DNA of 59,820 bases from an uncultured Oscillospiraceae bacterium (GCA_910585815.1 CAJUFJ010000018.1:1-59820), one strand, 5' to 3'; positions 16,601-26,145 are shown, counted from the stretch's first letter. The notes: a model not told the origin generated them from the letters alone. Program-made: numbers and translations.

Positions 16601-17827
16601 TTACTTGCCCAGCTCGGTGAGGGCCTTATCCACAGCGGCAACCACGATGTCGCACTCGGCCTCGGAGGCGATCAGAGGCGGGATGAAGCGCAGCACGTTG
16701 CCGGCGGTGCAGTTGATGAGCACATCCTGCTCGAAGCACTTGTCTACCACCTTGGGGCCGATCTCGTTGTCGGTGAGCTCCACACCGTTAATCATGCCCA
16801 GGCCGCGGACCTCCTTCACGGCGTCGGGGTGTTTCTCGGCCATCTTCCGCAGCTGGGCGCGGAAGTGCTCGCCGGTCTTGGCAGCCTGGTCCATCACACC
16901 CTCGTTGAGCATGGTGTCCAGGGTGGCGGCGGCCAGGCCGCAGGCCAGAGGCCCGCCGGCGAAGGTGGAGCCGTGGGTGCCGGGAATCAGGGTCTTGGCG
17001 GCGTCGCCCCGGGCGCACACCGCGCCGATGGGCACGCCGGAGCCCAGCGCCTTGGCCATGGAGCAGGTGTCGGGCTCCACGCCGTAGTTCTGGTGGGCGA
17101 ACAGCTTGCCGGTGCGGCCGGAACCAACCTGCACCTCGTCGAACATGAGGAGGATGCCCCGCTCGTCGCAGATGTCACGCAGGCCTTGCAGGAACTCCTG
17201 GGTGGCGGGACGGACGCCGCCCTCGCCCTGGACGGGCTCGGTGAGGATGGCGCACACCTTGTCGTCCAGCTGCTCCTTCACGGACTCCAGGTTGTTGAAC
17301 TCGGCGTAGCGGAAGCCCTCGGGCAGGGGGGAATACCACTTGGGATTGTGGACAATCTCCTGGCCGGTGGCGGTGGCGGTGGCCAGGGTGCGGCCGTGGA
17401 AGCTTTTCAGCATGCTGATAACCACATACCGCTCGGGGTGGCCGTGGTCCACGGCGTACTTCCGGGCCAGCTTAATCTGGCCCTCGTTGGCCTCGGCGCC
17501 GGAGTTGGCAAACAGCACCTTCTCAAAGCAGCTGTTTTCCACGATCATCTGGCAGACCTGGATGGCGGGAGCGTTGTAGTAGTAGTTGGAGCAGTGGAGC
17601 ATGGTGTGGGCCCGCTCCTCCATGGCCTTCACGATGGCGGGGTGGCAGTGGCCCAGACCGTTGACGGCGATGCCGCCCACGAAGTCCAGGAACTTCCGGC
17701 CGTCCAGGTCCCACACATAGCAGCCCTCGCCCCGGTCCATAACGATGGGCATACGGGCGTGGTTGCCGTACAGGTACTTGTCAGCGGCGGCGATGGCCTC
17801 GGCGTTGCTCTTGAAATTCTGAAGCAT
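16601..17827 (-). CDS. argD: Acetylornithine aminotransferase
   Basis: 408-residue class III PLP aminotransferase that converts N-acetylglutamate semialdehyde to N-acetylornithine. Visible marks: FVGGIAVNGLGHCHP near 50, NSGAEANEG near 108, SFHGRT near 140, the conserved aspartate in MFDEVQVGSGRTG and the PLP lysine in SMAKALGSG near 250. It is last in the argC-argJ-argB-argD operon, 76 nt after argB, with AGGAGG upstream of the ATG. Family members can also act on succinyldiaminopimelate; the operon context decides for arginine. Confidence 0.95.
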   Translation of the reverse strand: MLQNFKSNAEAIAAADKYLYGNHARMPIVMDRGEGCYVWDLDGRKFLDFVGGIAVNGLGHCHPAIVKAMEERAHTMLHCSNYYYNAPAIQVCQMIVENSCFEKVLFANSGAEANEGQIKLARKYAVDHGHPERYVVISMLKSFHGRTLATATATGQEIVHNPKWYSPLPEGFRYAEFNNLESVKEQLDDKVCAILTEPVQGEGGVRPATQEFLQGLRDICDERGILLMFDEVQVGSGRTGKLFAHQNYGVEPDTCSMAKALGSGVPIGAVCARGDAAKTLIPGTHGSTFAGGPLACGLAAATLDTMLNEGVMDQAAKTGEHFRAQLRKMAEKHPDAVKEVRGLGMINGVELTDNEIGPKVVDKCFEQDVLINCTAGNVLRFIPPLIASEAECDIVVAAVDKALTELGK

Positions 17828-17903
17828 AGAGATGACCTCCTAATATTTTATAGTGCGCTTGCGCGCGTTGGCTCGTTTTCGTGCGGGCGGATTGTATCCG
17901 TCC

Positions 17904-18785
17904 TCATTTGCTCCACTTGATGCCCACACTGGGCTGGGCGGTGCCCACGGTGGTGCCGGTGCCCTCGGTGGAGAAGGCCTCGTACAGCATGCTGTGGGGC
18001 TGGCGCCCGTCGATGATATGGACGCTGGTGACCCCCTCCTCAATGGCCTGCACGCAGCAGTCCACCTTGGGGATCATGCCGCCGGCGATGGTGCCCTGGT
18101 CCTTCAGGCCGGGGACGTCGGCCACGTTCAGGTAGGAAATGACGTCCCGCACCTTGATGTCGTTGCACAGGCCCTCGATGTCGGTGAGGATCATCAGCTT
18201 TTCGGCCTTCAGCGCCCCGGCCAGCTTGCTGGCGGCGGTGTCGCCGTTGATGTTGAAGCTGTTCCCCTGACCGTCGGTGCCCACGGGGGCCACCACCGGG
18301 ATGAACCCGGCGTCCAGCATGGCCAGCACCGGCTCGGCGTTGACCTTCACCACGTCGCCCACATAGCCCAGCTCCTCACTGCGCTGGACGCACTGGAACA
18401 GGTTGCCGCTGATGCCGGACAGGCCCACTGCCCTGCCGCCCTGGGCGCTGATGCGGCCCACCAGCTCGCTGTTCACCTGGCCGATGAGCACCATCTCCAC
18501 CACCCGGATGATCTCGGCGGAGGTGTAGCGCAGGCCGTTGATGAACTTTACGGGGATGTCCAGCTGCTCCAGCATCTTATTGATGCCGGGGCCGCCGCCG
18601 TGGCACAGCACGGGCTTCAGGCCCATGGCCTTCAGGAGGACCACGTCCTTGATGACGTTGGCCTTCAGCTCCTCGTTGATCATGGCGTTGCCGCCGTACT
18701 TGATGACCACAATCTTCCCGGCGTATTTGCTCAGGTAGGGCAGCGCCTCCAGCACGGTTTCCACCTTATTGGCGATCTCGTTCAT
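17904..18785 (-). CDS. argB: Acetylglutamate kinase
   Basis: 293 residues, amino-acid kinase fold. The ATP-binding glycine loop KYGGNAM is near residue 30, the substrate loop CHGGGPGIN near 62, and SGISGNLF plus NINGDTAASKLAG follow. It phosphorylates N-acetylglutamate in the second committed step of the acetyl cycle. Length and an extended N-terminal helix match arginine-inhibited, hexameric ArgB types; feedback inhibition is therefore likely but not proven. It is 15 nt downstream of argJ. Confidence 0.95.
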   Translation of the reverse strand: MNEIANKVETVLEALPYLSKYAGKIVVIKYGGNAMINEELKANVIKDVVLLKAMGLKPVLCHGGGPGINKMLEQLDIPVKFINGLRYTSAEIIRVVEMVLIGQVNSELVGRISAQGGRAVGLSGISGNLFQCVQRSEELGYVGDVVKVNAEPVLAMLDAGFIPVVAPVGTDGQGNSFNINGDTAASKLAGALKAEKLMILTDIEGLCNDIKVRDVISYLNVADVPGLKDQGTIAGGMIPKVDCCVQAIEEGVTSVHIIDGRQPHSMLYEAFSTEGTGTTVGTAQPSVGIKWSK

Positions 18786-18800
18786 ACGGTCCCCTCCCCA

Positions 18801-20024
18801 TTAAGAGCGGTAGTCGCCGTTGATCTTTACGTAGTCGTAGGTCAGGTCGCAGCCGAAAGCGGTGGCCTGGCCGTCGCCGCTGTGGAAGTCCACAATGACG
18901 GTGATGTCGTGCTCGGTGAGGACGGCCTTGGCCAGCTCCTCGCTGAAGTCGGTGCCGAAGCCGGCCTCCATCACCGCCACCTCGCCGGCGGCGCTTTTCA
19001 GGATACAGTCGGCCCTGGTGGGGTCCACGTCCGCCCCGGAGTAACCGGCGGCGGCCATGATGCGGCCCCAGTTGGCGTCCCGGCCGAAGACGGCGGCCTT
19101 GAACAGGGTGGAACCGGCGATGGACCGGGCCACCAGCCGGGCGTCCTGCTCGGTGGGCAGGCCCTTGGCCTCCACGATCATCAGGTGGGTGGCGCCCTCG
19201 CCGTCGGAGGCGATGCGCCGGGCCATGTCGATGCAGATGTCGTCCAGCAGGGCGGCGAAGGCGGCCTTGTCCTCCTCGGTCTCAATGGCCACGCCGGAAG
19301 CCCCGTTGGCAAAGAGGAACAGGGAGTCGTTGGTGGAGGTGTCGCCGTCCACGGTGAGCATATGGAAGCTCTTGTCGGCGGCGGCCTTCAGCAGGGGCTG
19401 GAGGACCGCGGCCTCCACCTTGGCGTCGGTGGTGACGTAGCTGAGGGTGGTGGCCATGTTGGGGTGGATCATGCCCGAGCCCTTGGCCATGGCCCCGATG
19501 CGGATGGTGCCGCCGGACAGCTCCAGCTCGTAGGCCACCTCCTTTTTCACCAGGTCGGTGGTCATGATGGCCCAGGCGGCGTCGGTGCCCTGCTCCACGG
19601 TCATATTGGGCACAATGCGGCGCACGCCCTCCAGCACCTTCTCCACCGGCAGCTGCTGGCCGATGACGCCGGTGGAGCTGACGAAGACCTCGTCCTCTCC
19701 CAGGCCCAGCAGCTCCTCCGCCAGCAGCTCCACCTTCTTGGCGTTGGCCAGGCCCTGCTCGCCGGTGGCGGCGTTGGCGTTGCCGCTGTTGATAACCACG
19801 GCCCGGGCCTTGCCCTTCTTCAGCACCTCCCGGCCCAGCAGAACGGGGGCGGCACAGAACTTGTTGGTGGTGAACAGAGCTGCGCAGGTGGCAGGCTCCT
19901 GGGAGTAGAGGATGGTCACATCGGGCTTTTCACTCTTGCGGCTCTTTACGCCCACATAGCAGGCGCCGGCCAGATACCCCTTGGGGCTGGTGATGCTGCC
20001 ACCCTCGATAACTTTGTATGCCAT
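18801..20024 (-). CDS. argJ: Bifunctional glutamate N-acetyltransferase / ornithine acetyltransferase
   Basis: 407 residues from the ATG of MAYKVIEGGS, which has AAAGGAG upstream and gives the usual ArgJ length. Its autoproteolysis site lies in HPNMATTLSY near residue 190 (family usually PNMATML), where the conserved Thr becomes the N-terminal nucleophile of the beta chain. It transfers acetyl groups from acetylornithine to glutamate, recycling the acetyl group, so argA and argE are not needed. Separated from the upstream argC by a palindromic repeat. Confidence 0.94.
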   Translation of the reverse strand: MAYKVIEGGSITSPKGYLAGACYVGVKSRKSEKPDVTILYSQEPATCAALFTTNKFCAAPVLLGREVLKKGKARAVVINSGNANAATGEQGLANAKKVELLAEELLGLGEDEVFVSSTGVIGQQLPVEKVLEGVRRIVPNMTVEQGTDAAWAIMTTDLVKKEVAYELELSGGTIRIGAMAKGSGMIHPNMATTLSYVTTDAKVEAAVLQPLLKAAADKSFHMLTVDGDTSTNDSLFLFANGASGVAIETEEDKAAFAALLDDICIDMARRIASDGEGATHLMIVEAKGLPTEQDARLVARSIAGSTLFKAAVFGRDANWGRIMAAAGYSGADVDPTRADCILKSAAGEVAVMEAGFGTDFSEELAKAVLTEHDITVIVDFHSGDGQATAFGCDLTYDYVKINGDYRS

Positions 20025-20089
20025 GATCAGTTCGCTCCTTTCAAAATCGTAACGTTTAGACAAAACCCTCGTCCCGCCGCAGCGTCAAA

Positions 20090-20268
20090 CCTCCTTTTGA
20101 AAGGAGGTGGCACGGGCAAAGCCCGTGACGGAAGATTGCATTTTGCCGAAGGCAAAATATACGAAGTAATATAAGTTTCTGTGCCTTTGTTTACTTCGTA
20201 TGTTTTGCTTCGCAAAACACAATCCTCAGTCAGCCTTCGGCTGACAGCCCCTTTCAAAAGGGGCCTTA
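20090..20268. repeat. Palindromic repeat, CTCCTTTTGAAAGGAG type (copy 1)
   Basis: A 179-bp element between argC and argJ. Its ends are small hairpins (CCTCCTTTTGAAAGGAGG and CCCCTTTCAAAAGGGG). Inside are GGGCAAAGCCC, an ATTTTGCCGAAGGCAAAAT hairpin, an AT-rich centre containing TACGAAGTA and TACTTCGTA, GTTTTGCTTCGCAAAAC and TCAGCCTTCGGCTGA. A relative lies at 28109-28285. Confidence 0.85.
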
Positions 20269-20301
20269 TCGCCTGCGGGCGGGACGGGAGAAAGGCGCAG
20301 G

Positions 20302-21375
20302 TCAGGGGTACATCGGGGGGATCATCAGGCCGGTGGTCTCGGGCAGGTCAAAAATAATATTCATGTTCTGGATGGCCTGGCCGGCTGCGCCCTTGCCGAT
20401 GTTGTCGATGACGGAGCTGATGACGGCGCGTTTGGTGCGCTTGTCGAAGGTGGGGGTAATGCAGCACAGGTTGGTGCCGGCGGTCCACTTGGTCTGAACC
20501 GGCTTGCTGGCGGGGAACACATGGACAAAGGGCTCGTCCTTATAGTAGCGGCTGTACAGCTCAAACAGGGCCTCGTCGCTGGTCTCCTGGTTCAGGGTGG
20601 CGTAGATGGTGACCTCGATGCCCCGAATCTGGGGGATGAGGTGGGGCTGGAAGTTGATGAACTGCCAGGTCTCGGGCTTCATCAGGTCCTTGCCGGTGAT
20701 GTAGGCGATGTTCTGCTCAATCTCGGGGGTGTGGCGGTGGCTGCCGCCCAGAGCGTAGGCGCAGAAGCTGTTGCTGGCCTCAGCCAGCAGCTTGTTGGGG
20801 GCGGGCCGGCGGCCGGCCCCGGTGAAGCCGCTCTTGGCGTCCACGATGATGGTGTTGTCCACCACCATGCCCTCCTTCAGAATGGGCATCAGGCCCAGGG
20901 TGGAGGCGGTGGGGTAGCAGCCGGGGTTGGAGATCAGGCTGGCCCCCTTGGCCAGGTCCCGCATGACCTCAGGGATGCAGTAGACGGCGTCCTTGGTCAT
21001 CTGGTGGTCGGGGTGCTCCAGGTGATACCACTTCTCCCAGGTCTTGGCGTCCCGGAAGCGGATGTCCGCGCCGAAGTCGATGAACTTCTTGCCGCCGGCC
21101 AGCACCTTGGCGGCGATGCCGGGCACGGTGCCCGCATCCACGGCGGTGAACACCACATCACTGTCCCGCACGATCATATCCAGGGTGGCGTCGTCCAGGG
21201 GGAGAATCTCCTGGTCGTAGAAGCCCACCAGAGCGGGGTGCTCATCCTGAATCTTGCGCCCGGCGGCGAAGCTGTCGGCCAGGTGGGCCACCTGGGTCTC
21301 CGGGTGGTTCACCATCAGGCGGAGAAGCTCACCGAGGGCATAGCTGGCAGCGCCGCAAACAGAAAAACGGATCAT
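20302..21375 (-). CDS. argC: N-acetyl-gamma-glutamyl-phosphate reductase
   Basis: 357 residues. The N-terminal NADP-binding region is MIRFSVCGAASYALGELL with a GxAxYxxxEL-like pattern, and the catalytic cysteine lies in SNPGCYPT near residue 150. HRHTPEIEQ near 220 carries the conserved catalytic His. It reduces N-acetylglutamyl phosphate to the semialdehyde. It is the first gene of the arginine operon with GGAGG before the ATG. A small stem (ACCCGC/GCGGGT) lies 26 nt upstream of the start codon. Confidence 0.94.
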   Translation of the reverse strand: MIRFSVCGAASYALGELLRLMVNHPETQVAHLADSFAAGRKIQDEHPALVGFYDQEILPLDDATLDMIVRDSDVVFTAVDAGTVPGIAAKVLAGGKKFIDFGADIRFRDAKTWEKWYHLEHPDHQMTKDAVYCIPEVMRDLAKGASLISNPGCYPTASTLGLMPILKEGMVVDNTIIVDAKSGFTGAGRRPAPNKLLAEASNSFCAYALGGSHRHTPEIEQNIAYITGKDLMKPETWQFINFQPHLIPQIRGIEVTIYATLNQETSDEALFELYSRYYKDEPFVHVFPASKPVQTKWTAGTNLCCITPTFDKRTKRAVISSVIDNIGKGAAGQAIQNMNIIFDLPETTGLMIPPMYP

Positions 21376-21509
21376 GATACATTACCTCCTTGAATATTCC
21401 ACCCGCGTTTTTGCGGGTTTCTGGAAAGCTTTTGGTGCTGGAAACACCTACTGCCGCAACCATTACCGGCTTTTTTGCTTCTTTTTTAAAGATGCCGATA
21501 TAGATTGTG

Positions 21510-21594
21510 TTGAATTTTCCTGCTCTCTATTATATAATCATTAGGCAGAATATACAAGACAGAATTTTTTCTGTCTAACATTCCATTTCAGAAT
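21510..21594. promoter_or_regulatory. Overlapping divergent promoters of the arginine operon and LysR gene, with palindromic operator
   Basis: Plus strand: TTGAAT (21510), 17 nt, TATAAT (21533-21538), for the LysR gene. Minus strand: TTGTAT (21552-21557), 17 nt, TATAAT (21529-21534), for argC. The two -10 boxes share bases 21533-21534 and together form ATTATATAAT. A perfect palindrome AGACAGAA-N4-TTCTGTCT (21557-21576) abuts the arg -35 and lies in the LysR leader. CAGAAT half-sites recur at 21546, 21560 and 21589. The likely binder is the adjacent LysR protein; this is inference. Confidence 0.75.
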
Positions 21595-21641
21595 GAAAAG
21601 AACGAAAGAAAATTTCATATCAAAGAAAGGAATGACCGCCT

Positions 21642-22535
21642 GTGAGCATTCAAAAATACATCGCCTATCTGAAGACCATCGAGACGGGAAGCATCACCCG
21701 GGCCGCCGCCCAGCTGGGCTATACCCAGTCCGCCGTCAGCCGCATGATTGCCGACCTGGAAAAGAGCTGGGGGGTCACCCTCCTCACCCGGAACCGGTCC
21801 GGCATTGAAATCAGCTCCGAGGGGCTGATGCTGCTGCCCAAGCTCCAGGTCATCTGCTCGGGTTACGAGTCCCTCAACCGCACGGTGGCCGAGCTGCACA
21901 GCCACACCTCCGGCTCCATCCGGGTGGGCACCTTCTCCAGCTTCTCCTGCGGCCTGCTCCCCGCCATTATCAAGGACTTCCACGAGACCTACCCCCACAT
22001 TACCTTCAACCTGCTCAACGGGGAGTATAACGAGATTGCCGGCTGGCTGCGCAAGGGGCTGGTGGACTGCGGCTTTGTGGCGCTGCCCGCTGCCGACGAT
22101 CTGGACACCACCTTTTTGATTCAGGACAGCCTGGTGGCCGTCCTCCCCAGGGACCACCCCATGGCCGAGGCCCCCTATTTCCCGGTGGACATGCTGGCCT
22201 ATGAGGACTTTATCAACGTGCGGGAGGAACAGGACTACGAGATTGCCAAATTCCTGGACGAGCTCCAGCAAAAGCCCAAGATTCGCTACGAGAGCAGCGA
22301 CGACTATGCCATCCTGTCTATGGTGGAGTCGGGGCTGGGCATCAGCGTGGTGCACGACCTGATGCTTGTCCCCAACCGCTACAACGTGGTGGCCAAGCCT
22401 TTCGACCTGCCCATCATCCGGGATATCGCTGTGGCCGTCAAGAAGGATGCCGCCCTGTCCACCATTGCCCAGCTGTTTGTGGACCACACCAAGCAGTGGG
22501 CCCGGCGGCAGTTGTTCTCCTCCATCCAGACCTGA
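21642..22535 (+). CDS. LysR-family regulator divergent from the arginine operon
   Basis: 297 residues, GTG start with GAAAGGAA upstream. The winged helix spans about 1-60 with ITRAAAQLGYTQSAVSRMIA. The effector domain includes GSIRVGTFSSFS near 88 and GLGISVVHDL near 230. Divergent arrangement with argCJBD and a shared control region argue that it regulates arginine synthesis and itself, which LysR proteins commonly do. The effector could be arginine, ornithine or another metabolite. No ArgR/AhrC-type regulator is seen in this window. Confidence 0.9.
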   Translation: MSIQKYIAYLKTIETGSITRAAAQLGYTQSAVSRMIADLEKSWGVTLLTRNRSGIEISSEGLMLLPKLQVICSGYESLNRTVAELHSHTSGSIRVGTFSSFSCGLLPAIIKDFHETYPHITFNLLNGEYNEIAGWLRKGLVDCGFVALPAADDLDTTFLIQDSLVAVLPRDHPMAEAPYFPVDMLAYEDFINVREEQDYEIAKFLDELQQKPKIRYESSDDYAILSMVESGLGISVVHDLMLVPNRYNVVAKPFDLPIIRDIAVAVKKDAALSTIAQLFVDHTKQWARRQLFSSIQT

Positions 22536-22563
22536 GCCCCGGCCGGCACGGCGCGTTTGGAAT

Positions 22564-22600
22564 AACAAAACCCGGGCGTCCCACCAGGGGACGCCCGGGT
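22564..22600 (-). terminator. Terminator between LysR and chemoreceptor genes
   Basis: A 13-bp perfect stem ACCCGGGCGTCCC with its partner and a 5-nt loop. The T-run (GGGTTTTGTT) is on the minus strand, so it serves the chemoreceptor gene; the hairpin may also end LysR transcripts. Confidence 0.85.
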
Positions 22601-22613
22601 TCCCTCTGCTCGC

Positions 22614-24587
22614 TTAATTTCTGGCCAGGGTAAACTGGTCCACCAGCTGCTTCAGGCTGGCCGCCTCGGCGGACAGCTCCTGACTGGCCGCGGCGCTCTC
22701 CTGGGCGGTGGCGCTGTTGGTCTGGACCACGGCGGAAATCTGGTCCACACCCTCCGTCACCTGGGTGATGGAGCTGGTCTGCTCCTCCACCGCCGTTACC
22801 ACAATGTCCATCTGGGTGGTCACATGGCCGGCGAACACACTGGTCTGCTCCAGCGACTCCGTCACCTTGCTCACCGCCTCGCTGCCCTCAGACACGGCGG
22901 CGATGGCGCCGCCGATCAGGTCCTTGGTGGCCTTGGCAGCCTCGTCGGACTTGGACGCCAGGTTGCGCACCTCGTCGGCCACCACGGCAAAGCCCTTGCC
23001 GGCGGCCCCCGCACGGGCGGCCTCCACAGCGGCGTTCAGGGCCAGGATGTTGGTCTGGAAGGCGATGTTTTCAATGGCGGCGATGATCTTGGAAATCTCC
23101 TGGGCGGAGGCGGAAATTTTTTCCATGGCCGCGTTCAGCTCGCCCACGTGCTCCACGCTGGTGCCCAGCTGGGCGCCGGCCTGGCCCACAAACTGGCCCG
23201 CCTCCTCGGCGGCGGCGGCGGTCCGCTTGGCGGTGGAGGAGATATCGGTGATGGTGGCCGCCAGCTCCTCCACTGCGCTGGCCTGCTCCATGGAGCCCTG
23301 GCTCAGAGTCTGTGCTCCGGTGGACACCTGATTGCTGGCCGAGGACACCTGACCGGCGGCCGAGTCGATCTGCCGCATGGTGTTGCTCAGCTCCACCTTC
23401 AGGGTGCGCATGGAATTCAGGATGCCCTGGAAGCCGCCCACATAGGCCTCTTGGTGGGGGGACCGGATGTCAAAATTCTTGTTGGCCATCTGTGTGAGCA
23501 GATAGCCGATATCGTTGATGATGGTGTTCAGTCCTTCCACCAGCTCCGCAGTGGACCGGGTCAGCTCGGCGGTTTCATCCCGGCCGCTGCTCTGGGGGAC
23601 GGGGGACTCCAGGTCGCCCTCCACCAGCAGCTTCATCCGCTCGGCGCAGGCCCGCATGGGCACGCTGATGTTGCTGGACAGCTTCAGGGCCACCACGATG
23701 GAGGCCAGAATGGAGGCCACGATTACCGCCACATTGAGAAGCATACCAAAGTATGTATCAGACAGGTAGTCGGTTTGCAGCGCAGTGACAGCCACGCTCC
23801 AGCCGTCTGTGCCGCCCACGGGGGCGTAGGCGGTGAACCGGCTTCCGTCGGTGTCCTTAAAGCTGCCAAAGCCGTTCTTGCCCTGGCGCATCTCCCCGTG
23901 GATGGCGGCCAGCTCCTTGAGGGACTTGTCGCTCTGGGCGTCCCGCTCCACATTCTGGATGGTGATGGTCTCCAGGGTGACGTCGGCAATGGTGTCCCCC
24001 GACTTGTTGATCATATAGGCCTTGCTGTGCTCGCTCACCTTGATGGAGGAGACGATATCGTTGAGGAAGGTCTCGGGGGGCACAAAGTAGACCACGCCCA
24101 CGATGCGGGCCCCCTGGTTGCCGCCGAAGTAGATGGGGGCTGCCACCATAATGGACAGCTCGCCGGTAATTTTGCTGATCAGCGGCTCGGAGACGTACAC
24201 ATTCCCTGCCAGGGCCTGCTTCACATACTCACGGTCGGAGTAATCCTTTCCGTCAAATACACTTATGCCGGTGATGTCGATGACGTTGCCCCGCTGAAAT
24301 CCGTGCATGCGGACCCGCTCGTCAATGATGGCCCGCTTTTCCTCCGCGGGTACCTCATTGTCGGACAGCTGGGGGATACAGCCTGTGTCCATGGCTACGT
24401 TCTTATAGGCGGTCAGCTCCTGCTCGATCCGCTCCGCCGCCAGCACGGCGGTCTGGCTCATCATTTCGTCCACTGTTGCGATGGTACTTCTATAATTCAG
24501 CGTAATGCTGGAGGTTCCCACCAGGACCAGGGCAATCAGGACGGTTGCCATCAGGCAAACAGTGATTTTTTTCCGAATACTCCTCAT
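22614..24587 (-). CDS. Methyl-accepting chemotaxis protein
   Basis: 657 residues from the ATG preceded by GAGGTG. A transmembrane helix at about 10-30 is followed by a large extracellular sensor of dCache type (about 35-275, with VFDGKDYSDREYVKQAL and ISKITGELSIMVAAPI, here partial quotations). A second membrane helix, HAMP and a long coiled-coil signalling domain follow. The conserved hairpin tip is IENIAFQTNILALNAAVEAA, with glutamate/glutamine methylation helices on each side. It senses small ligands and signals to CheA. No other chemotaxis gene is in the window, so it is an orphan receptor. Confidence 0.93.
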   Translation of the reverse strand: MRSIRKKITVCLMATVLIALVLVGTSSITLNYRSTIATVDEMMSQTAVLAAERIEQELTAYKNVAMDTGCIPQLSDNEVPAEEKRAIIDERVRMHGFQRGNVIDITGISVFDGKDYSDREYVKQALAGNVYVSEPLISKITGELSIMVAAPIYFGGNQGARIVGVVYFVPPETFLNDIVSSIKVSEHSKAYMINKSGDTIADVTLETITIQNVERDAQSDKSLKELAAIHGEMRQGKNGFGSFKDTDGSRFTAYAPVGGTDGWSVAVTALQTDYLSDTYFGMLLNVAVIVASILASIVVALKLSSNISVPMRACAERMKLLVEGDLESPVPQSSGRDETAELTRSTAELVEGLNTIINDIGYLLTQMANKNFDIRSPHQEAYVGGFQGILNSMRTLKVELSNTMRQIDSAAGQVSSASNQVSTGAQTLSQGSMEQASAVEELAATITDISSTAKRTAAAAEEAGQFVGQAGAQLGTSVEHVGELNAAMEKISASAQEISKIIAAIENIAFQTNILALNAAVEAARAGAAGKGFAVVADEVRNLASKSDEAAKATKDLIGGAIAAVSEGSEAVSKVTESLEQTSVFAGHVTTQMDIVVTAVEEQTSSITQVTEGVDQISAVVQTNSATAQESAAASQELSAEAASLKQLVDQFTLARN

Positions 24588-24649
24588 TTCATAGCACCTC
24601 AATTTTTTAATAACTGAACTGCGCTGTCTGGCTGATTCTGCCGTCCTCT

Positions 24650-24679
24650 ATTATAGGAGCGGAAGCGCCCCTTTGTCAA
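24650..24679 (-). promoter_or_regulatory. Promoter of the chemoreceptor gene
   Basis: On the minus strand TTGACA, 18-nt spacer, TATAAT, about 60 nt before the start. It looks like a sigma-A promoter rather than the flagellar sigma-D type. Between it and the aminotransferase gene lies a decayed repeat fragment (24716-24757). Confidence 0.7.
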
Positions 24680-24793
24680 TGGCTTCCCACCTCTTTGGTG
24701 CACTTTGCAGAGGCGGACACATCCTTTTTGCGGGCGGAGCAAGGCCGCCCTTACAGAACACAATGCAGCATGGACGCTCCCCCGTTTACCGGC

Positions 24794-25975
24794 TTACCGG
24801 TAGGAGTCGGCCAGCTCCTTAAATCTGGGCAGGGCCCGGCGGATCACGTCGGTCTGGACGCAGTAGGAGATACGCACATGGCCGGGCGCGCCGAAGCCGG
24901 TGCCGGGGGCAATGAGCAGGTCCAGCGCCTTGGCCCTCTCGCTGAAGGCCGCGTCGTCAGGCTCCAGGCTGCGGGGGAAGAGGTAGAAAGCCCCGTCCGG
25001 CTCCACCACGTGGTAGCCCATCTCCCGCAGGGCGGAGACAAACAGTCTGGCGTTCTCCTCGTAAATTTTGATGTCGGCGGTCATATCGCAGCACAGGGAG
25101 GTGACCTGCTGGAACAGGCTGGGGGCGTTCACATAGCCCAGGGAGCGGCCCGCTCCGGCTACTGCGGCGTAGACATCGTCCCCCTCCGCCGCCTCGCCGG
25201 GGACAAACACGTAGCCGATGCGCTCCCCCGGCAGGGACAGGGATTTGGAGAAGGAGTAGCACACGATGGTGTCCCGGTAGATGTGGGGGACCCAGGGGAC
25301 CTCCACCCCGGCGTAGACGATCTCCCGGTAGGGCTCGTCGGAGATGAGGTAGATGGGGTGGCCGTACTCCCCGCTCTTTTGGGTGAGGATGGCGGCCAGC
25401 CGCTCCAGAGTGGCCCGGGAGTACACCACGCCGGACGGGTTGTTGGGGCTGTTGACCAGAACGCCCTTGGTGTGCGGGGTGACTGCCTTCTCAAAGGCGT
25501 CAAAGTCGATCTGAAAGGCCTCGATCTCCGGGGGGATGAGCACCATTCTGGCCCCTGCCCCCTCGATAAACACCTTATACTCCGGGAAGTAGGGGGCAAA
25601 GACGATAAACTCGTCCCCGGGGCAGGTCAGGCCGTTGAAGACGCAGCACAGGGAGGCGGCCGCCCCCACAGTGAGGTAGAGCCGGTCGGGGGTGCAGCCG
25701 GCGTTGAAGCGGCGGTTGAGGGAGGCGGCAAACCGCTCCCGGGCGTCGGCGGCGCCCTGGGCGCTGGTGTAGGCGTGGATAAGGTCGGGCTGCTCCCGCA
25801 GCAGGCGGGCGGCCGTCTCATTGACGGCGGCAGGGGCCGGGACGCTGGGGTTGCCGATGGAGAAATCAAAGACATTCTCCGCCCCCACCTGGGCGGCCCG
25901 GGCCTTGCCGTATTCAAACAGCTCCCGGATCACGGACCGGGCGGTGCCCAGTCCCTTCATACGTTCAGAAACCAT
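24794..25975 (-). CDS. Class I/II PLP-dependent aminotransferase
   Basis: 393 residues of fold-type I. Visible: FSIGNPSVP near residue 38, the conserved SPNNPSGVVYS near 177, DEPYREI near 210 and the PLP lysine in CYSFSKSLSLPGERIGY near 245, ending with GHVRISYCV. Most similar in appearance to aspartate/aromatic aminotransferase-like enzymes of Clostridia. It stands alone, so the amino-acid substrate cannot be decided. Confidence 0.9.
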   Translation of the reverse strand: MVSERMKGLGTARSVIRELFEYGKARAAQVGAENVFDFSIGNPSVPAPAAVNETAARLLREQPDLIHAYTSAQGAADARERFAASLNRRFNAGCTPDRLYLTVGAAASLCCVFNGLTCPGDEFIVFAPYFPEYKVFIEGAGARMVLIPPEIEAFQIDFDAFEKAVTPHTKGVLVNSPNNPSGVVYSRATLERLAAILTQKSGEYGHPIYLISDEPYREIVYAGVEVPWVPHIYRDTIVCYSFSKSLSLPGERIGYVFVPGEAAEGDDVYAAVAGAGRSLGYVNAPSLFQQVTSLCCDMTADIKIYEENARLFVSALREMGYHVVEPDGAFYLFPRSLEPDDAAFSERAKALDLLIAPGTGFGAPGHVRISYCVQTDVIRRALPRFKELADSYR

Positions 25976-26145
25976 GTTAAAACCTCCTGAATCAAGCTTG
26001 TTTCATTATAGCACAGCGGTTTACCGGAGTAAAGCGGAAAATTACGCCGGAGTGGAAAACCCGAAAAATTGCTAATAACTGCCAATTACCGGGAAGTTGA
26101 CGAAGAAAAGTTTAACAAAGGTGACAAATTTGGAAATTTCTGACC

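Noticed and set aside
21376..21530. T-box or arginine attenuator in front of argC
   Set aside because: No T-box consensus, no specifier loop and no terminator with T-run; only a short stem near the RBS.
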